A stretch of DNA of 64,000 nucleotides from Brucella grignonensis. Lineage in GTDB: Bacteria > Pseudomonadota > Alphaproteobacteria > Rhizobiales > Rhizobiaceae. The first letter of the stretch is position 1, and every line of letters starts with the position of its first letter. The notes beneath the pieces were generated by a model. That model was given only the letters and a program-made list of their open reading frames with translations, did not search any database and had not been told where the DNA came from. Location of the stretch: NCBI RefSeq assembly GCF_002252505.1, contig NZ_NNRL01000157.1, positions 124,001 through 188,000 of the forward strand, in the 5' to 3' direction. This document shows, one piece after another, positions 35,474 to 48,084 of the stretch. The position numbers were made by a program, and so were the translations under genes.

Positions 35474-35773
35474 TTAGGCTGGAAAGAAATGGCGCAGCGC
35501 AATCAACAGCGTTGCGCCTGCAAAAAACATCGTCATCATGCCAACGCGCAATGACAGTAACACACAGAAGACGAGCACAAGCAGTTCGCGCCAGCCATGA
35601 TCCGACGCGGGAGCCGCAACAATTGCCGTCAAAACTGCCGCAGGCACTGCATTCAATGCTGCTTCGATACGGTAGTGCACACGCTCAAATCGCGACAAAA
35701 TCAGATGTCCGCCAACACGGGTGAGATAGGTGCAAACAGCGCCTGCAAGAATGATCCAGATCGTTGTAGACAT
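35474..35773 (-). CDS. azlD: AzlD-family branched-chain amino-acid transport subunit
   Basis: A 99-residue membrane protein with about four helices, beginning MSTTIWIILAGAVCTYLTRVGGHLIL and containing ALNAVPAAVLTAIVAAPA, typical of AzlD. It pairs with AzlC to form an exporter of branched-chain amino acids. The start at 35773 lies 4 bases past the azlC stop, with AAGG inside the end of azlC as Shine-Dalgarno. An upstream ATG in frame (35839) would overlap azlC for 20 codons and is rejected. Confidence 0.87.
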   Translation of the reverse strand: MSTTIWIILAGAVCTYLTRVGGHLILSRFERVHYRIEAALNAVPAAVLTAIVAAPASDHGWRELLVLVFCVLLSLRVGMMTMFFAGATLLIALRHFFPA

Positions 35774-35777
35774 GGCC

Positions 35778-36500
35778 TTATGCCTCCCCTGCCTGCGGCT
35801 TCGCGAGGATCGCGGCAAGTACAACACCGCCCATTGCACCCAGTGTCACATGCCAGGGCGAACCGACAAGTTTATAAGCAACGACCGCACAAATCGCGCT
35901 GACGATGACCACCGGCCACCAATGCTCGCGGTGGCGGAAGCTCATCACCATGCCAAGAAAATAGATCGGCAACAGGAAATCGATGCCAAGTGCATAGGGA
36001 TTGCTGATCAGGTTACCGAACAGCGCTCCGATAAGCGTCTCAAGAAGCCAGCAGATATAGATCGTGAGACCAAGCCCCATATACCAAGCAAAGCTTATTT
36101 TCCGGCCCGCTTCAGCCCGGATTTCAACTTCGGCATATTGCGGATCGACCAGCAGAAAGAAGGCTGCAGCCTTTTGCATGAATGTGAAATGACTGATACG
36201 TCGACCAACGGTCGCCGAGTAAAGCACGTGACGAAAATTCACCGCGAAGATCGATAGAACAATCATCCATGGCGCAATATTCTGGCCAAAAAGATCAAGC
36301 CCAACCATCTGGCTTGCTCCGGCATAGAGCATTGCGCTCATAAACACGGCTTCACTGATCGACAGGCCGTTATCGAGTGCCACGGCACCGAACAACAGGC
36401 CGAATGGCGCGCCAGCTGCAACAATGGGCATACCGCGTTTGACACCAACCCAAAAGTCGCTGCGTGCTGAAGCCGGTGTTGGCCGAAAACCCTGATCCAC
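35778..36500 (-). CDS. azlC: AzlC-family branched-chain amino-acid exporter subunit
   Basis: A 240-residue membrane protein with the family segments RSDFWVGVKRGMPIVAAGAPFGLLFGAVALDNGLS (about 14-48), AMLYAGASQMVGLDLFG and FAVNFRHVLYSATVGRRI (about 108-125). It is the main channel of the AzlCD exporter. A GTG at 36500 is preferred to the GTG at 36509, because GGAG lies 8 bases before it but abuts the upstream one. An 8-bp inverted repeat sits directly upstream at 36518-36560 and could be an operator or a leader hairpin. Confidence 0.87.
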   Translation of the reverse strand: MDQGFRPTPASARSDFWVGVKRGMPIVAAGAPFGLLFGAVALDNGLSISEAVFMSAMLYAGASQMVGLDLFGQNIAPWMIVLSIFAVNFRHVLYSATVGRRISHFTFMQKAAAFFLLVDPQYAEVEIRAEAGRKISFAWYMGLGLTIYICWLLETLIGALFGNLISNPYALGIDFLLPIYFLGMVMSFRHREHWWPVVIVSAICAVVAYKLVGSPWHVTLGAMGGVVLAAILAKPQAGEA

Positions 36501-36517
36501 GAAAGTCACTCCTCAAT

Positions 36518-36560
36518 CATACCAAAGTGCGGTGCGTGAGCATCTCAGTGCCTTGGTATG
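36518..36560. promoter_or_regulatory. Inverted repeat upstream of azlCD
   Basis: CATACCAA (36518-36525) and TTGGTATG (36553-36560), a perfect 8-bp pair with a 27-base centre containing AGTGC twice, lies 17 bases before the azlC start. It could be an operator for an Lrp- or LysR-type regulator or an RNA hairpin in the leader; sequence alone does not decide. Confidence 0.35.
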
Positions 36561-36698
36561 AGAGTGGCTTAGGAAATTTTGCACCAAGTTGAAATCAGTT
36601 TTCGCGAAAAATCATACTATAAGAATCTCAAGCAATAAATTGCCCGTGATCAGCAGCATTTCAGCATCACCTATTAAAATGCGTGATGCATCAATGCA

Positions 36699-37405
36699 TT
36701 ATTCTGATGCTTGAGGAACAGTGCTTTCAATCTTCTTGATCCAGTCGATCAGTGGGCGCGTCTGTTCCGCAAATTTTACCAGCCGATCCGCAAGGTCGGC
36801 ATGGGTGATGCTCTCGGGATCGATCTCCAGACGAACAGCAAAATGCCGATTGCGGATCGCGTCAAGAAGGTCATCATCGGTCACGGTATCAAAGCCACGC
36901 GGCGTACGCTTTAGCCGATCATTATCACTGATCTGCAAACCGCTTTTCCTGAGCTTTGCCACAACAGCGCGATACTCATCCGGCTTTTCGACAATTGCTT
37001 CGCGGATGGCCTGCAACAGCTCTTTCTTCGGTCCCCACCACGCCACGCCAGCATAGCAATCGCGCACGCCCGGCAAACCGATGCAGACATAAAAGCAACC
37101 GCTCTCATCCCATTTGGTGCCAGAGTTTGAAAGCAATGCCGACAAATGACGATTATAGGGTGCTTTGTCATGAGAAAAACGCGTGTCCCGTTTGATACGG
37201 AATTGCGACTTCACACGGTCCCCCTTAAAGGGCAGTCCCACTTTTTCAAAGCGCGCCGTCAGCTCCTCAACCAGATCGCCAAGCGGCTCCTTCAGGTGCT
37301 CTTCAAACAAGTCCTTGTTTTCAACAAACCACTCGCGGTTCTGATGAAAATCAAGCGCTTTGAGGAACGGAATAGCCTTGTCGCCGAAACCTTTGAACGG
37401 AGCCA

Positions 37406-37406
<1 letters not shown>
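36699..37406 (-). CDS. DUF2461 (TIGR02453) family protein
   Basis: A 235-residue cytosolic protein with the family pattern FLKALDFHQNREWFVENKDLFEEHLKEPLGDLVEEL (about 14-49), FRIKRDTRFSHDKAPYNRHLSALLSN (about 69-94) and GCFYVCIGLPG...GVAWWGPKKELLQAIREAI. Function is unknown, although the family occurs widely. The start MAPFKGF at 37406 overlaps the ligA stop by four bases (ATGA), so it is translationally coupled to the DNA ligase; the longer frame to 37433 would lie wholly inside ligA. Confidence 0.85.
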
Positions 37407-39625
<2,219 letters not shown>

Positions 39626-39666
39626 CTATGAAAACAGCAAATCGCACACAGACTGCTGACAGCGTA

Positions 39667-41346
39667 TTAGTTAGCCAATGCACTGTTCTCGGCCAGCAAA
39701 CGCTCGGCCGCTGCACGCGCTTCATCAGTGATGCTCGCACCAGCAAGCATACGCGCGATTTCTTCCTGTCGTTCATCGACACCAATCGAACGGATCGATG
39801 TCGACATGCGATCTTCATTGGTGGCGGATTTAGCAATCAGGAAATGCGTCGATGCGCGCGCGGCCACCTGCGGCGCGTGCGTAACCGATAGCACCTGCAC
39901 ACGCGATGAAAGGCGCGCAAGACGTTGGCCAATGGCATCGGCAACCGCACCGCCCACACCGGTATCGATTTCATCAAATACAAGCGTCGGAGCAGAACCA
40001 CGATCTGCAAGCGCCACTTTCAGCGCCAGCAGGAAGCGCGAAAGCTCGCCGCCCGAAGCAACCTTCATCATCGGTCCAGCACGGGTGCCCGGATTGGTGC
40101 GAACCCAATATTCAACCGTATCGATACCTTCGGCGGCACGCGCATTGGTATCGGTCGTCATTTCCACGATAAACTCGGCGCGTTCCAGCTTGAGTGCCGG
40201 AAGCTCAGCCATGACAGCGGATTTGAGATGATCAGCGGTATCCTTGCGCCGTTCAGACAGAGCCTTCGCAGCAGTATCGTAAGAAGCGCGCGTTTCGGTT
40301 GCCTGCGCCTCCAGCTGGATCAGCTTTTCTGCACCGGCGTCCAAATCGGCAAGATCTGCATCCATTTTGTCACGCAGTTGGGGCAAGCCCTCTACCGCAA
40401 CGGAATACTTACGCGCAGCAGCTCTGAGAGCAAAAAGTCTCTCCTCGACCTGTTCCAGCACACGCGGGTCAAAATCGATTTCGCGCATGGCATGGTCAAT
40501 GCCGTCCTGCGCCAGCGCCAGACTGTTAAGTGCCTCGTCTATCGCCTTGCAGACAGGCTCCAGAAGATGCGGTGCTTCTGGAATTTTGCGCTCCAGGCGA
40601 CGCACGAGGCTTGCAAGTGTAGGCACCGGCGAACCATTACCTGACAGAAGCTCGCCCGCTTCGTTCACATCACCGGCGATCTTTTCCGATTTCATCATGA
40701 TCGCGCGGCGTTCGGCGAGTTCTTCTTCCTCGCCTGCCTGCGGATCAAGCTTGGTCAGCTCTTCCACAGAAGAGCGCAGATAGTCACCTTCGCGTTCCGC
40801 CTGCTCGACACGGGCACGATGTTTCGACAGGGCATTTTCCGCATCACGCCATGCTTTGTATCGTTCGCGAACAGTCGCAGCCTCGGCATCAAGTCCACCA
40901 AAGGCATCCAGCAACGTACGGTGCAAATCAGTATCGATTAGCGCACGGTCATCATGCTGACCGTGGATTTCCACGAGTCGCTTACCCAACTCGCGCAGCA
41001 GTGCAACGCTTGCAGCCTGGTCGTTGATGAAAACCCGCGTGCGCCCGTCGCCCATCTGAAGACGGCGCAGGATAACGTCGCCATCATCGTCAAAACCATT
41101 TTCGCGGAGAAAATTTCTGGCAGGGTGTATGCCGGGCACATCAAACACGGCCGTCACCTGTCCCTGATCCGCACCATGGCGGACCAGAGAAGCGTCACCG
41201 CGTGCACCAAGCGCAAGCGACAACGAATCGAGCAGGATGGATTTACCCGCACCGGTCTCGCCCGTAAGTACGGACAAGCCGGTCTTGAACTCGATGTCGA
41301 GCCTTTCAATCAGGACAATATCGCGGATCGACAGGTGCGACAGCAT
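39667..41346 (-). CDS. recN: DNA repair protein RecN
   Basis: A 559-residue SMC-like ATPase for double-strand break repair. Walker A GETGAGKSILLDSLSLALG is at about residues 29-47, and a central coiled coil spans about 160-380. The C-terminal signature VASGGELSRFLLALKVAL, Walker B VFDEIDTGVGG and D-loop VTHAPQVAARA follow. It begins 12 bases after bamD, so repair and envelope-assembly genes share a transcript here. Confidence 0.95.
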   Translation of the reverse strand: MLSHLSIRDIVLIERLDIEFKTGLSVLTGETGAGKSILLDSLSLALGARGDASLVRHGADQGQVTAVFDVPGIHPARNFLRENGFDDDGDVILRRLQMGDGRTRVFINDQAASVALLRELGKRLVEIHGQHDDRALIDTDLHRTLLDAFGGLDAEAATVRERYKAWRDAENALSKHRARVEQAEREGDYLRSSVEELTKLDPQAGEEEELAERRAIMMKSEKIAGDVNEAGELLSGNGSPVPTLASLVRRLERKIPEAPHLLEPVCKAIDEALNSLALAQDGIDHAMREIDFDPRVLEQVEERLFALRAAARKYSVAVEGLPQLRDKMDADLADLDAGAEKLIQLEAQATETRASYDTAAKALSERRKDTADHLKSAVMAELPALKLERAEFIVEMTTDTNARAAEGIDTVEYWVRTNPGTRAGPMMKVASGGELSRFLLALKVALADRGSAPTLVFDEIDTGVGGAVADAIGQRLARLSSRVQVLSVTHAPQVAARASTHFLIAKSATNEDRMSTSIRSIGVDERQEEIARMLAGASITDEARAAAERLLAENSALAN

Positions 41347-41358
41347 GCGGATATCGGC

Positions 41359-42222
41359 TTAGGCGCCGCCACCCGTGATGAGTGCCGAAGCCTTGGCAAG
41401 CCACGAACCGCCATTCTCACGTGGCTCAAGACCACCGCTCTGCAAGAGCTTGTAAGAATCCTTATACCAACGGCTGTCCGGGAAGTTCTTGCCAAGCACC
41501 GATGCAGCCATCTGGGCTTCGGAAGTCAGGCCAAGCGCATAGTAGGCTTCAACCAGACGGGCGAGTGCTTCTTCAACCTGGCGGGTGTTCGAATACTCTT
41601 CAACCACACCACGGAAGCGCTTGATCGCAGCCAGATATTCCTTGCGCTCGAGATAATAACGACCGACCTGCATTTCCTTGCCAGCGAGCTGGTCGCGGGC
41701 GACGCGGATCTTGGTCTTGGCGTCGTCGGTATATTCTGAATCCGGGAAGCGATCGACCACTTCCTGCATCGCAGCGATTGCACGGCGGCTTGCCGCCTGA
41801 TCGCGGGTTACGTCAGGAATCTGACGGAAGTAGCTCAGACCGATAATGTAATAGGCATAAGCCGATTCAGGCGATGTCGGATAAAGCGTGTTATAACGCT
41901 TTGCCATGCTGACCGCTTCTTCGTAATTGCCTTGACGGTAATTGGTGAAAGCAGCCATGACGAGGGACTTACGTGCCCATTCAGTGTAAGGATGCTGACG
42001 GTCAACGGCGGCAAACTTCTTGGCAGCTTCGCCGAGGCGACCCGCATCAAGATTAGCAAGACCTTCGTTGTAAAGCTTATCCGCCGGATCGATCGTCTCA
42101 ACATATTTGGTCAGATCGATATCGTCGTTTTTGCTGGCACATCCCGCAAGCGGAACAAAAACGGCAAGAGCGCTGGCAAGTAGCGCGGTCTTCGTCTTCA
42201 CCGGGAATTTCGAACTCGTCAT
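41359..42222 (-). CDS. bamD: Outer-membrane assembly lipoprotein BamD
   Basis: A 287-residue lipoprotein of the BAM complex that inserts beta-barrel proteins into the outer membrane. The lipobox is PLAGC (C28), and the mature protein consists of tetratricopeptide-like helical repeats: [68 protein letters not shown], and onward. The ATG at 42222 has GGAG 5 bases upstream; the in-frame ATG at 42237 is less favourable. It is the first gene of the bamD-recN pair. Confidence 0.95.
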   Translation of the reverse strand: MTSSKFPVKTKTALLASALAVFVPLAGCASKNDDIDLTKYVETIDPADKLYNEGLANLDAGRLGEAAKKFAAVDRQHPYTEWARKSLVMAAFTNYRQGNYEEAVSMAKRYNTLYPTSPESAYAYYIIGLSYFRQIPDVTRDQAASRRAIAAMQEVVDRFPDSEYTDDAKTKIRVARDQLAGKEMQVGRYYLERKEYLAAIKRFRGVVEEYSNTRQVEEALARLVEAYYALGLTSEAQMAASVLGKNFPDSRWYKDSYKLLQSGGLEPRENGGSWLAKASALITGGGA

Positions 42223-42604
42223 GCGGTCTCCGGCCATCTGGCAACGTCTTTTCTGTCTGGAGCAACGTGAACCCTTCAGTTCACTGCCTTCCCCATTCTT
42301 CCCAATACATCAGCATCAGCGCATAGGTAAACATAGCCGAGGCTGTTTTGGCAGTTCATAAACCACATGCTGGCGAAATCGGCAATCGTCAAGCTGATCA
42401 ATCGTCCGAAAATGCGCGCATAAGGCGTGAATACCCCGGCCCAAAGCTACATCGAAGCTATATCTATGCAAACCAATGGCTTTTCCTCATCCGATACAGA
42501 GGCTTGGCTGTCAGTCCACAATGAATACGCCGACTCAAAACGCAGAAGACCCGGCGATCACGGCCCAATTATGGCCATAAACGCCTGAGCATTCCGCACA
42601 AACA
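42223..42604. other. Non-coding gap between lpxC and bamD
   Basis: A 382-base stretch with no credible gene in either strand, no clear Rho-independent terminator after lpxC and no repeat of the families seen elsewhere. It should contain the bamD promoter, but no convincing -35/-10 pair was identified. Confidence 0.5.
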
Positions 42605-43543
42605 TCAAAGTGCCCAGGGCGCCGAAATATTTGACCGGACAATCACAAAATCAGAGCTGTCTGCATTCCGGCGCACACCGCTTGCTTCAACAATATCGTA
42701 ATTCGATTTGTCGGCAAGAAGTGCCTTAACGGTTTCCGCATTCAATCTGTGACCACCGCGATAGGACCGAAAACAACCGATAAACGGCAGACCGGCAAGC
42801 GAAATGTCGCCCACGGCATCGAGCGTCTTGTGACGCACGAACTCATCTTTGAAACGCAGTCCGCCGGGATTGATCACCGAATTATCGTCGCCAATCACCA
42901 GCGAATTGTCGAGCGAAGAACCAAGTGCCAGCCCTGCCGCCCAAAGGCGCTCAACGTCCTTCATGAAACCAAAGGTACGTGCCGTCGATATTTCCTTGCG
43001 GAAAGTTTCTTCCGACATGTCAGAAGCAAATTTCTGTCGGCCGATCAGCGGGCACTCAAAGTCAATCTCGACCTCAAATCGTGTGCCCGAATAAGGTTGA
43101 AATTCGCCCCATGAACCACCGGCTTCCACACGCACTGTCTTCAAAATACGAATAAAGCGGCGCTTTGCTTCCTGCACAACGATACGGGCCTCGTCAAAAG
43201 CCTCAATGAAACGCGCAGACGTGCCGTCAAGAATTGGAACTTCCGGTCCATCGACTTCGACAATCAGATTGTCGATCCCAACCGCAGCGATTGCGGCCAT
43301 CAGATGCTCAACGGTATTGACGCGCGCTTCCTTCGGCCCCAGCGCTGTGGACAAGTCCGTTGCGCCAATTTCCGAAACATGGGCGCGAATATCGCGCGAC
43401 GCAACGCCCAGGTCCGAGCGCTGGAAAACGATTCCCGTATCAGCATCAGCAGGTAGAAACGTCACCGAAGCAGACGCCCCGCCATGGACGCCAACGCCCG
43501 AAAGCGTAATCGCGCGACCGATTGTTTTTTGATAAGCGCTCAA
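42605..43543 (-). CDS. lpxC: UDP-3-O-acyl-N-acetylglucosamine deacetylase LpxC
   Basis: A 312-residue zinc enzyme making the committed step of lipid A synthesis. The first zinc ligand is H80 in NTVEHLMAAIAA, and the HKTLDAVGD motif supplies the other His and Asp ligands. ELDGTS-like VPILDGTSARF is conserved, and a final GGHRLN motif is near the end. The conserved N-terminus AYQKTIGRAITLSGVGVHGG begins only one codon after a TTG at 43543, so TTG is taken as start; no ATG is near and the longer frame enters a repeat. It follows ftsZ after a terminator and 463 bases, and therefore has its own promoter. Confidence 0.93.
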   Translation of the reverse strand: MSAYQKTIGRAITLSGVGVHGGASASVTFLPADADTGIVFQRSDLGVASRDIRAHVSEIGATDLSTALGPKEARVNTVEHLMAAIAAVGIDNLIVEVDGPEVPILDGTSARFIEAFDEARIVVQEAKRRFIRILKTVRVEAGGSWGEFQPYSGTRFEVEIDFECPLIGRQKFASDMSEETFRKEISTARTFGFMKDVERLWAAGLALGSSLDNSLVIGDDNSVINPGGLRFKDEFVRHKTLDAVGDISLAGLPFIGCFRSYRGGHRLNAETVKALLADKSNYDIVEASGVRRNADSSDFVIVRSNISAPWAL

Positions 43544-43623
43544 AACCAGTCCAATCCAATTATCATATGAGGCAAGAGCGAAACCTCTCCCGAGGTGTGC
43601 CTGCCGAGCGTGCAGTGCCTGCG

Positions 43624-43665
43624 TTAGAGCACGTTTCGATCTGATTGAATCAGATCGGCGCCCCA
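43624..43665. repeat. Intergenic palindromic repeat, family B
   Basis: The inverted copy of the element at 19612: it starts TTAGAGCACG and has the core GATCTGATTGAATCAGATC. The last bases differ (CCCCAA instead of TCTAA), so one end is decayed. Confidence 0.85.
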
Positions 43666-43679
43666 ATATTTTATTTCAA

Positions 43680-43725
43680 CGCACATCTTATCCGAAAACC
43701 GGTTCACACTTTTCGGGATGCGCTC
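43680..43725. repeat. Intergenic palindromic repeat, family A
   Basis: A close copy, in opposite orientation, of the element at 3821-3867, sharing CACACTTTTCGGGATGCGCTC apart from its first base. It lies 14 bases from the family B copy, forming a composite of two different repeats, as also happens at 19551-19654. Confidence 0.8.
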
Positions 43726-43951
43726 CCAGCAATCGCCAGCTTCCGTCATGTATTTCTTCAATAAGATAGATATGGCGAAAATAGTGTTGCTCAACAGTCG
43801 TTCAAAATCACGCTTTCTTACAAAATATAACAACAGTTGCCAAAGTCGTAATGCAAGAAGCGGAGGAAGGCTTTCTGACGCCGACATGCATCAAAAATCA
43901 CGACCAGAAGCGTGCTAACAAGTAAATTCCGAGCAATATCTGTTCTAACGA

Positions 43952-43981
43952 AAAAGCCGTGGGAATAACCCCACGGCTTTT
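43952..43981 (-). terminator. Terminator of ddl-ftsQAZ
   Basis: A 12-bp perfect stem (43952-43963 with 43970-43981) with loop AATAAC; on the minus strand it is followed by T residues. It lies 25 bases past the ftsZ stop codon. Confidence 0.85.
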
Positions 43982-44006
43982 TCTATTTCAAAGTCACATC
44001 AGATGA

Positions 44007-45731
44007 TTAGTTCGACTGACGGCGCAGGAATGCCGGGATTTCGAGCTGATCTTCTTCCGAGGCAGCACGTGGCTGCGGACGGCCCTGATCATCGAGCTGG
44101 CCACGACGTGGAGCATAGATCGAGCTGTCCTGCTGCATTGGGCGGCGCTGTTCTGGCTGGCGCATTGCAGGCTCACGATGCTGTGCTGGCTCCAGACGAG
44201 CTGCTGGCTGCTCTTCTTCACGGCGTGACGACAAACCGTGGGTCAGACGCTTGAGAAGGCTCATCGGTCCGCGTTCTTCCTGAACAGGCTGCTGAGGCGC
44301 TGCACGACGTGCATTGATTTCTGCCTGAGCGACTGGGGGAAAGTCAGACACCGCTGGCATACGTGGAGCAGGACGTGGTTCACGCGCTGGTTCTGCATGC
44401 ATCTGCTGTGGCTGCTGGTATGACTGCGGCTGCATTGCGTGAGCCGTCGCCTGGTTGTTGATCATCTGCGGCTGCGGGACGGCAGGACGGGCAACAGGTG
44501 CGCGTTCAAAGCTGTCCGCGGCAGGAGCCTGGAAAATGCGGCTCTGCGGACGGAAATCTGGAGCAGCAGAAGCTGCAGGTGCCGCAGTCGCAGCAGGCAT
44601 TTCGCTTTCGATAGACTGAGCAACCGGAACAGCTGGTTCAGCCTGACGTGGCTGTTCCGCAACCGGAGGACGCAGAGCGCCATGCGGAGCCATTGGCTTT
44701 GCCTGCTGAGCAGCCGGTTTTACCGGCTGGCGAAATTCCAGCGGCGCCGGGGCCGCATCTCCGATCTGCTTGTCGATGCCGGTCGCAACAACGGATACAC
44801 GGATGACGCCTTCGAGGCCTTCGTCGAAGGTCGCGCCGAGAATGATGTTGGCTTCCGGATCAACTTCTTCGCGGATACGGGTTGCTGCTTCATCGACTTC
44901 AAAGAGGGTCATATCACGACCACCAGTGATCGAGATCAGGAGACCCTTTGCACCGCGCATCGAAGTTTCGTCGAGCAGTGGGTTAGCAATTGCAGCTTCA
45001 GCAGCAGCCATCGCACGGCCTTCACCCGAAGCTTCGCCCGTTCCCATCATGGCCTTGCCCATTTCGCGCATGACCGAGCGAACGTCAGCAAAGTCGAGGT
45101 TGATGAGGCCTTCCTTGACCATCAGATCGGTGATGCAGGCAACACCAGAGTAAAGCACCTGATCAGCCATTGCGAAGGCATCAGCGAAGGTGGTCTTGTC
45201 GTTAGCAATGCGGAAAAGGTTCTGGTTCGGAATGACGATCAGGGTATCGACGTTCTTCTGCAGTTCTTCGATGCCGTACTCAGCCGTCTTCATGCGGCGA
45301 GCACCTTCGAAATGGAAAGGCTTGGTAACAACGCCAACGGTGAGGATACCGCGTTCGCGTGCAGCGCGTGCCACAACAGGAGCAGCACCAGTACCGGTGC
45401 CGCCGCCCATGCCGGCAGTTACGAAGCACATATGCGTGCCGTTGAGATGATCAACGATTTCGTCGATGCATTCTTCAGCAGCTGCGCGGCCAACCTCTGG
45501 CTGGGAGCCAGCGCCGAGGCCTTCGGTGACAGCAGCGCCGAGCTGGATCATGCGTTCAGACTTTGACATCGTCAGAGCCTGTGCGTCGGTGTTAGCAACG
45601 ACAAAATCCACGCCGCGCAGACCGGCATTGATCATGTTGTTTACCGCGTTGCCGCCGCCACCGCCAACACCGAATACGGTGATACGAGGCTTCAGCTCGG
45701 TGATGTCCGGCTTTTGCAGATTAATGGTCAT
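44007..45731 (-). CDS. ftsZ: Cell division GTPase FtsZ (long form)
   Basis: The tubulin-like ring protein of septation, 574 residues. The GTP-binding signature GGGTGTG is at residues 109-115, with NTDAQAL (47-53) and the T7 loop region about 205-215. The globular domain ends at about 320. A very long linker rich in Gln, Pro and Ala (about 330-560) precedes the conserved C-terminal peptide [11 protein letters not shown] that binds FtsA and other partners. Most bacteria have 380-400 residues; the long linker is usual in Hyphomicrobiales. The start MTINLQKPD at 45731 is the family start. It follows ftsA by 107 bases, leaving room for an extra promoter. Confidence 0.97.
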   Translation of the reverse strand: MTINLQKPDITELKPRITVFGVGGGGGNAVNNMINAGLRGVDFVVANTDAQALTMSKSERMIQLGAAVTEGLGAGSQPEVGRAAAEECIDEIVDHLNGTHMCFVTAGMGGGTGTGAAPVVARAARERGILTVGVVTKPFHFEGARRMKTAEYGIEELQKNVDTLIVIPNQNLFRIANDKTTFADAFAMADQVLYSGVACITDLMVKEGLINLDFADVRSVMREMGKAMMGTGEASGEGRAMAAAEAAIANPLLDETSMRGAKGLLISITGGRDMTLFEVDEAATRIREEVDPEANIILGATFDEGLEGVIRVSVVATGIDKQIGDAAPAPLEFRQPVKPAAQQAKPMAPHGALRPPVAEQPRQAEPAVPVAQSIESEMPAATAAPAASAAPDFRPQSRIFQAPAADSFERAPVARPAVPQPQMINNQATAHAMQPQSYQQPQQMHAEPAREPRPAPRMPAVSDFPPVAQAEINARRAAPQQPVQEERGPMSLLKRLTHGLSSRREEEQPAARLEPAQHREPAMRQPEQRRPMQQDSSIYAPRRGQLDDQGRPQPRAASEEDQLEIPAFLRRQSN

Positions 45732-45838
45732 GGTTCTCGTTCCTCTTAAGCCTCTCACCGCTTCGCCGCCGCGGTGCTAATTGGTTATTACGCTGATGGT
45801 TACGCCCACATCACGCAATCAAATCACTCAATGTGTAC

Positions 45839-47161
45839 TCAAAAACTCTCTTTCAGCCATTGGCTGACACGTTGAATCCGCCCGCCCGTACCAGTCATAA
45901 GACCGGAGGAGGCTGCCTTCACGGACCGTTCTTCAATGCCTGCCACCTGAGGGTAGATCAGAAGACCAACGGTCGCGGAGAAAGCCGCACCCTTAGCCGC
46001 CTCAGGCAATCCCGCTATCCCTAGCGGACGCCCGATACGTACATTTCTTGCAAGAATCCGTCGCGCAGCTTCAGGCATGCCCGGCAGCTGACTTGCGCCA
46101 CCTGTCAGGACCACACGCTTGCCAACAATATGTCCGAGACCTGACTGGTTCAGCCTGTCGCGAACCAGTTCCAGCGTCTCTTCCACGCGTGCACGGATGA
46201 TCCGCGTCAGTACCGAGCGCGGATATTGATTGGGTACATCACGCTCATCGTCGCCGATTGGCGGAACCGAAATGAGGTCGCGATCATCGGCAGCGCTTGG
46301 CAGCGCCGAGCCATACATGACCTTGAGGCGCTCGGCGTCTTCCATACGCGTGGAGAAGCCGCGTGCCACGTCCATCGTGACGTGATTGCCGCCGATGGCA
46401 ACTGCATCAGCGTGAATGAACTTACCTTCGGAGAAAACCGAAATCGTGGTCGTACCGCCGCCCATATCGATGCAGGCAGCCCCCATTTCAGCTTCATCAC
46501 CTACGAGCGCTGCAAGGCCGCTCGCATAAGGCGTGGCAACAATTGCTTCGACTGAAAGGTGACAACGATTGACGCAGAGCTCGAGATTGCGCAGTGGCGC
46601 AGCATCTGCGGTCAGCACATGCATATCGACGCCGAGGCTATCGCCCAGCATGCCGAGCGGATCGCGAATACCGCGTTCACCATCAAGCGTGTAGCCAACC
46701 GGCAGCGAATGAACGAGGTGACGTTCTGCTGCAAGCGCCTGCTTCGCACCAGCGGCCAGCACGCGGCGAATATCAGTTTGTTCGACTTCATGACCGCCAA
46801 GATTGACGCTCGCGGTGAAGGTTTCGCTCTTGAGGCGGCCAGCCGAAATATTGACGATGAGGCTGTCGACGGTCAGACCGGCCATGCGCTCAGCAGCATC
46901 CACTGCGAGGCGAATGGACTGTTCAGCCGCATCCAGATCGATAATGACGCCGGACTTCACACCGCGCGAGCGCTGATGACCGATACCAAGCACTTCCATG
47001 CGATGCGTGCGGCCTGGCAGCAACGCGCCACTTTCATGTGGACGCAAGCGTGCAATCACGCAGGAAACCTTGCTTGAACCAACATCCAGAACCGTGAGCA
47101 GGCGCACCTTGCGCCCTGAAGTTCCGACCTGCGATGAACCTTTTCCGCCAAGAATACTCAT
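45839..47161 (-). CDS. ftsA: Cell division protein FtsA
   Basis: A 440-residue actin-like ATPase that anchors FtsZ to the membrane. Motifs are LTVLDVGSSKVSCVIARL (phosphate 1, about 22-39), MGAACIDMGGGTTTISVFSEG (phosphate 2) and VLTGGASQLPGM (adenosine motif). A C-terminal amphipathic helix RIQRVSQWLKESF forms the membrane-targeting sequence. Its ATG overlaps the end of ftsQ by four bases. The protein is slightly longer than E. coli FtsA because of an N-terminal extension. Confidence 0.95.
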   Translation of the reverse strand: MSILGGKGSSQVGTSGRKVRLLTVLDVGSSKVSCVIARLRPHESGALLPGRTHRMEVLGIGHQRSRGVKSGVIIDLDAAEQSIRLAVDAAERMAGLTVDSLIVNISAGRLKSETFTASVNLGGHEVEQTDIRRVLAAGAKQALAAERHLVHSLPVGYTLDGERGIRDPLGMLGDSLGVDMHVLTADAAPLRNLELCVNRCHLSVEAIVATPYASGLAALVGDEAEMGAACIDMGGGTTTISVFSEGKFIHADAVAIGGNHVTMDVARGFSTRMEDAERLKVMYGSALPSAADDRDLISVPPIGDDERDVPNQYPRSVLTRIIRARVEETLELVRDRLNQSGLGHIVGKRVVLTGGASQLPGMPEAARRILARNVRIGRPLGIAGLPEAAKGAAFSATVGLLIYPQVAGIEERSVKAASSGLMTGTGGRIQRVSQWLKESF

Positions 47162-48084
47162 ACGCGCTTCCCCATGCGGGATAATTCTTTTTTACGCTCC
47201 GCCAAAAATTTCTGGCGCTGTTCCATACCGCTCGCAGTCAGTTGGACCGTGACACGATCATCCAGACGTAGATCGACAGAAGCGATATCGCGCGACAAAA
47301 GTTGCTTTTCGCTATCGAGGCGCTCGACTTCGGCAAGAGCCTTCATCGGCTCGTCTTCCGGCAGCATGATGCGAACACCGTTTTCAAGCAGAATGTCCCA
47401 GCGACGGTCGGCAACGCGGATATAGGCCCGGACCTTGCCAGCAAGCCCCGGATAGGCAGCAACCTCGTCTACGAAGCCCTTAACGCGCTTTTCAGCCCCC
47501 TCACCCACGACAAGCGGGAGAGCATTGTAACGACCGGGACGAAATGGAACGATGGTATCGCCAGCTGAATCAATTAGCGAAAGCTCCTGACCATTCTGCC
47601 AGACAGCGAACGCTTTGCGCTCCTCAAGAGAAACAAGCAGCGTACCCGGATAAACCTTGCGCACTTCAGCGCTTTCAACCCAAGGCAACTTGGCGATAGT
47701 CTGACGCGCCTGCTCGGCACTCAGACCGACCAGTGACGTCTCTCCATCCAGCTCAAGCTGACCGAGAATATCGATGTCGGAGGTCTCGTTGTTACCAACG
47801 ACCTTTACGTCTTCAATCGCAAAGCCAAATGTTGAAGCGGTTGCCTTGATCATATTCTCGGAATGACCACCGAGCACCATACCGTAGATGCCGGTTGCGC
47901 CGAGAAAACCGAGCATACCAATCGTGCCAGCATAGCGCGGAACATTGATATTGCCCTGAAACATGCGGACGGCAAAGCGGAACGGCTTGCGCAGAAAGCG
48001 CGGCAGAACAAAGGCTGCACCCGATGCATCCCGCATCGCGCCCGAACGCCTGTATTCCTGAGATCTGCCGTTTAACGCAAACAA
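47158..48084 (-). CDS. ftsQ: Cell division protein FtsQ
   Basis: A 308-residue bitopic division protein. A cytoplasmic tail (about 1-50) is followed by a membrane helix (about 53-73, [23 protein letters not shown]), the POTRA domain ([27 protein letters not shown]...) and the beta domain ending [15 protein letters not shown]. The start is TTG at 48084: GGAGGA lies six bases before it, inside the end of ddl, giving [12 protein letters not shown]. No ATG is equally placed. It overlaps ddl by 13 bases and ftsA by four, so ddl-ftsQ-ftsA is a tightly coupled unit. Confidence 0.92.
   Translation of the reverse strand: MFALNGRSQEYRRSGAMRDASGAAFVLPRFLRKPFRFAVRMFQGNINVPRYAGTIGMLGFLGATGIYGMVLGGHSENMIKATASTFGFAIEDVKVVGNNETSDIDILGQLELDGETSLVGLSAEQARQTIAKLPWVESAEVRKVYPGTLLVSLEERKAFAVWQNGQELSLIDSAGDTIVPFRPGRYNALPLVVGEGAEKRVKGFVDEVAAYPGLAGKVRAYIRVADRRWDILLENGVRIMLPEDEPMKALAEVERLDSEKQLLSRDIASVDLRLDDRVTVQLTASGMEQRQKFLAERKKELSRMGKRV

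Larger units (their letters stand above)
43544..44006. other. Intergenic region between ftsZ and lpxC
   Basis: This 463-base gap holds two palindromic repeats (43624-43665 and 43680-43725) and the ftsZ terminator (43952-43981). The remaining AT-richer DNA at 43728-43950 shows no gene. The lpxC promoter must lie here, but the repeats make its position unclear. Confidence 0.55.

Noticed and set aside
44439-45566. 375-codon open frame on the plus strand opposite ftsZ
   Set aside because: Complement of the FtsZ coding sequence; no motif, no ribosome site.
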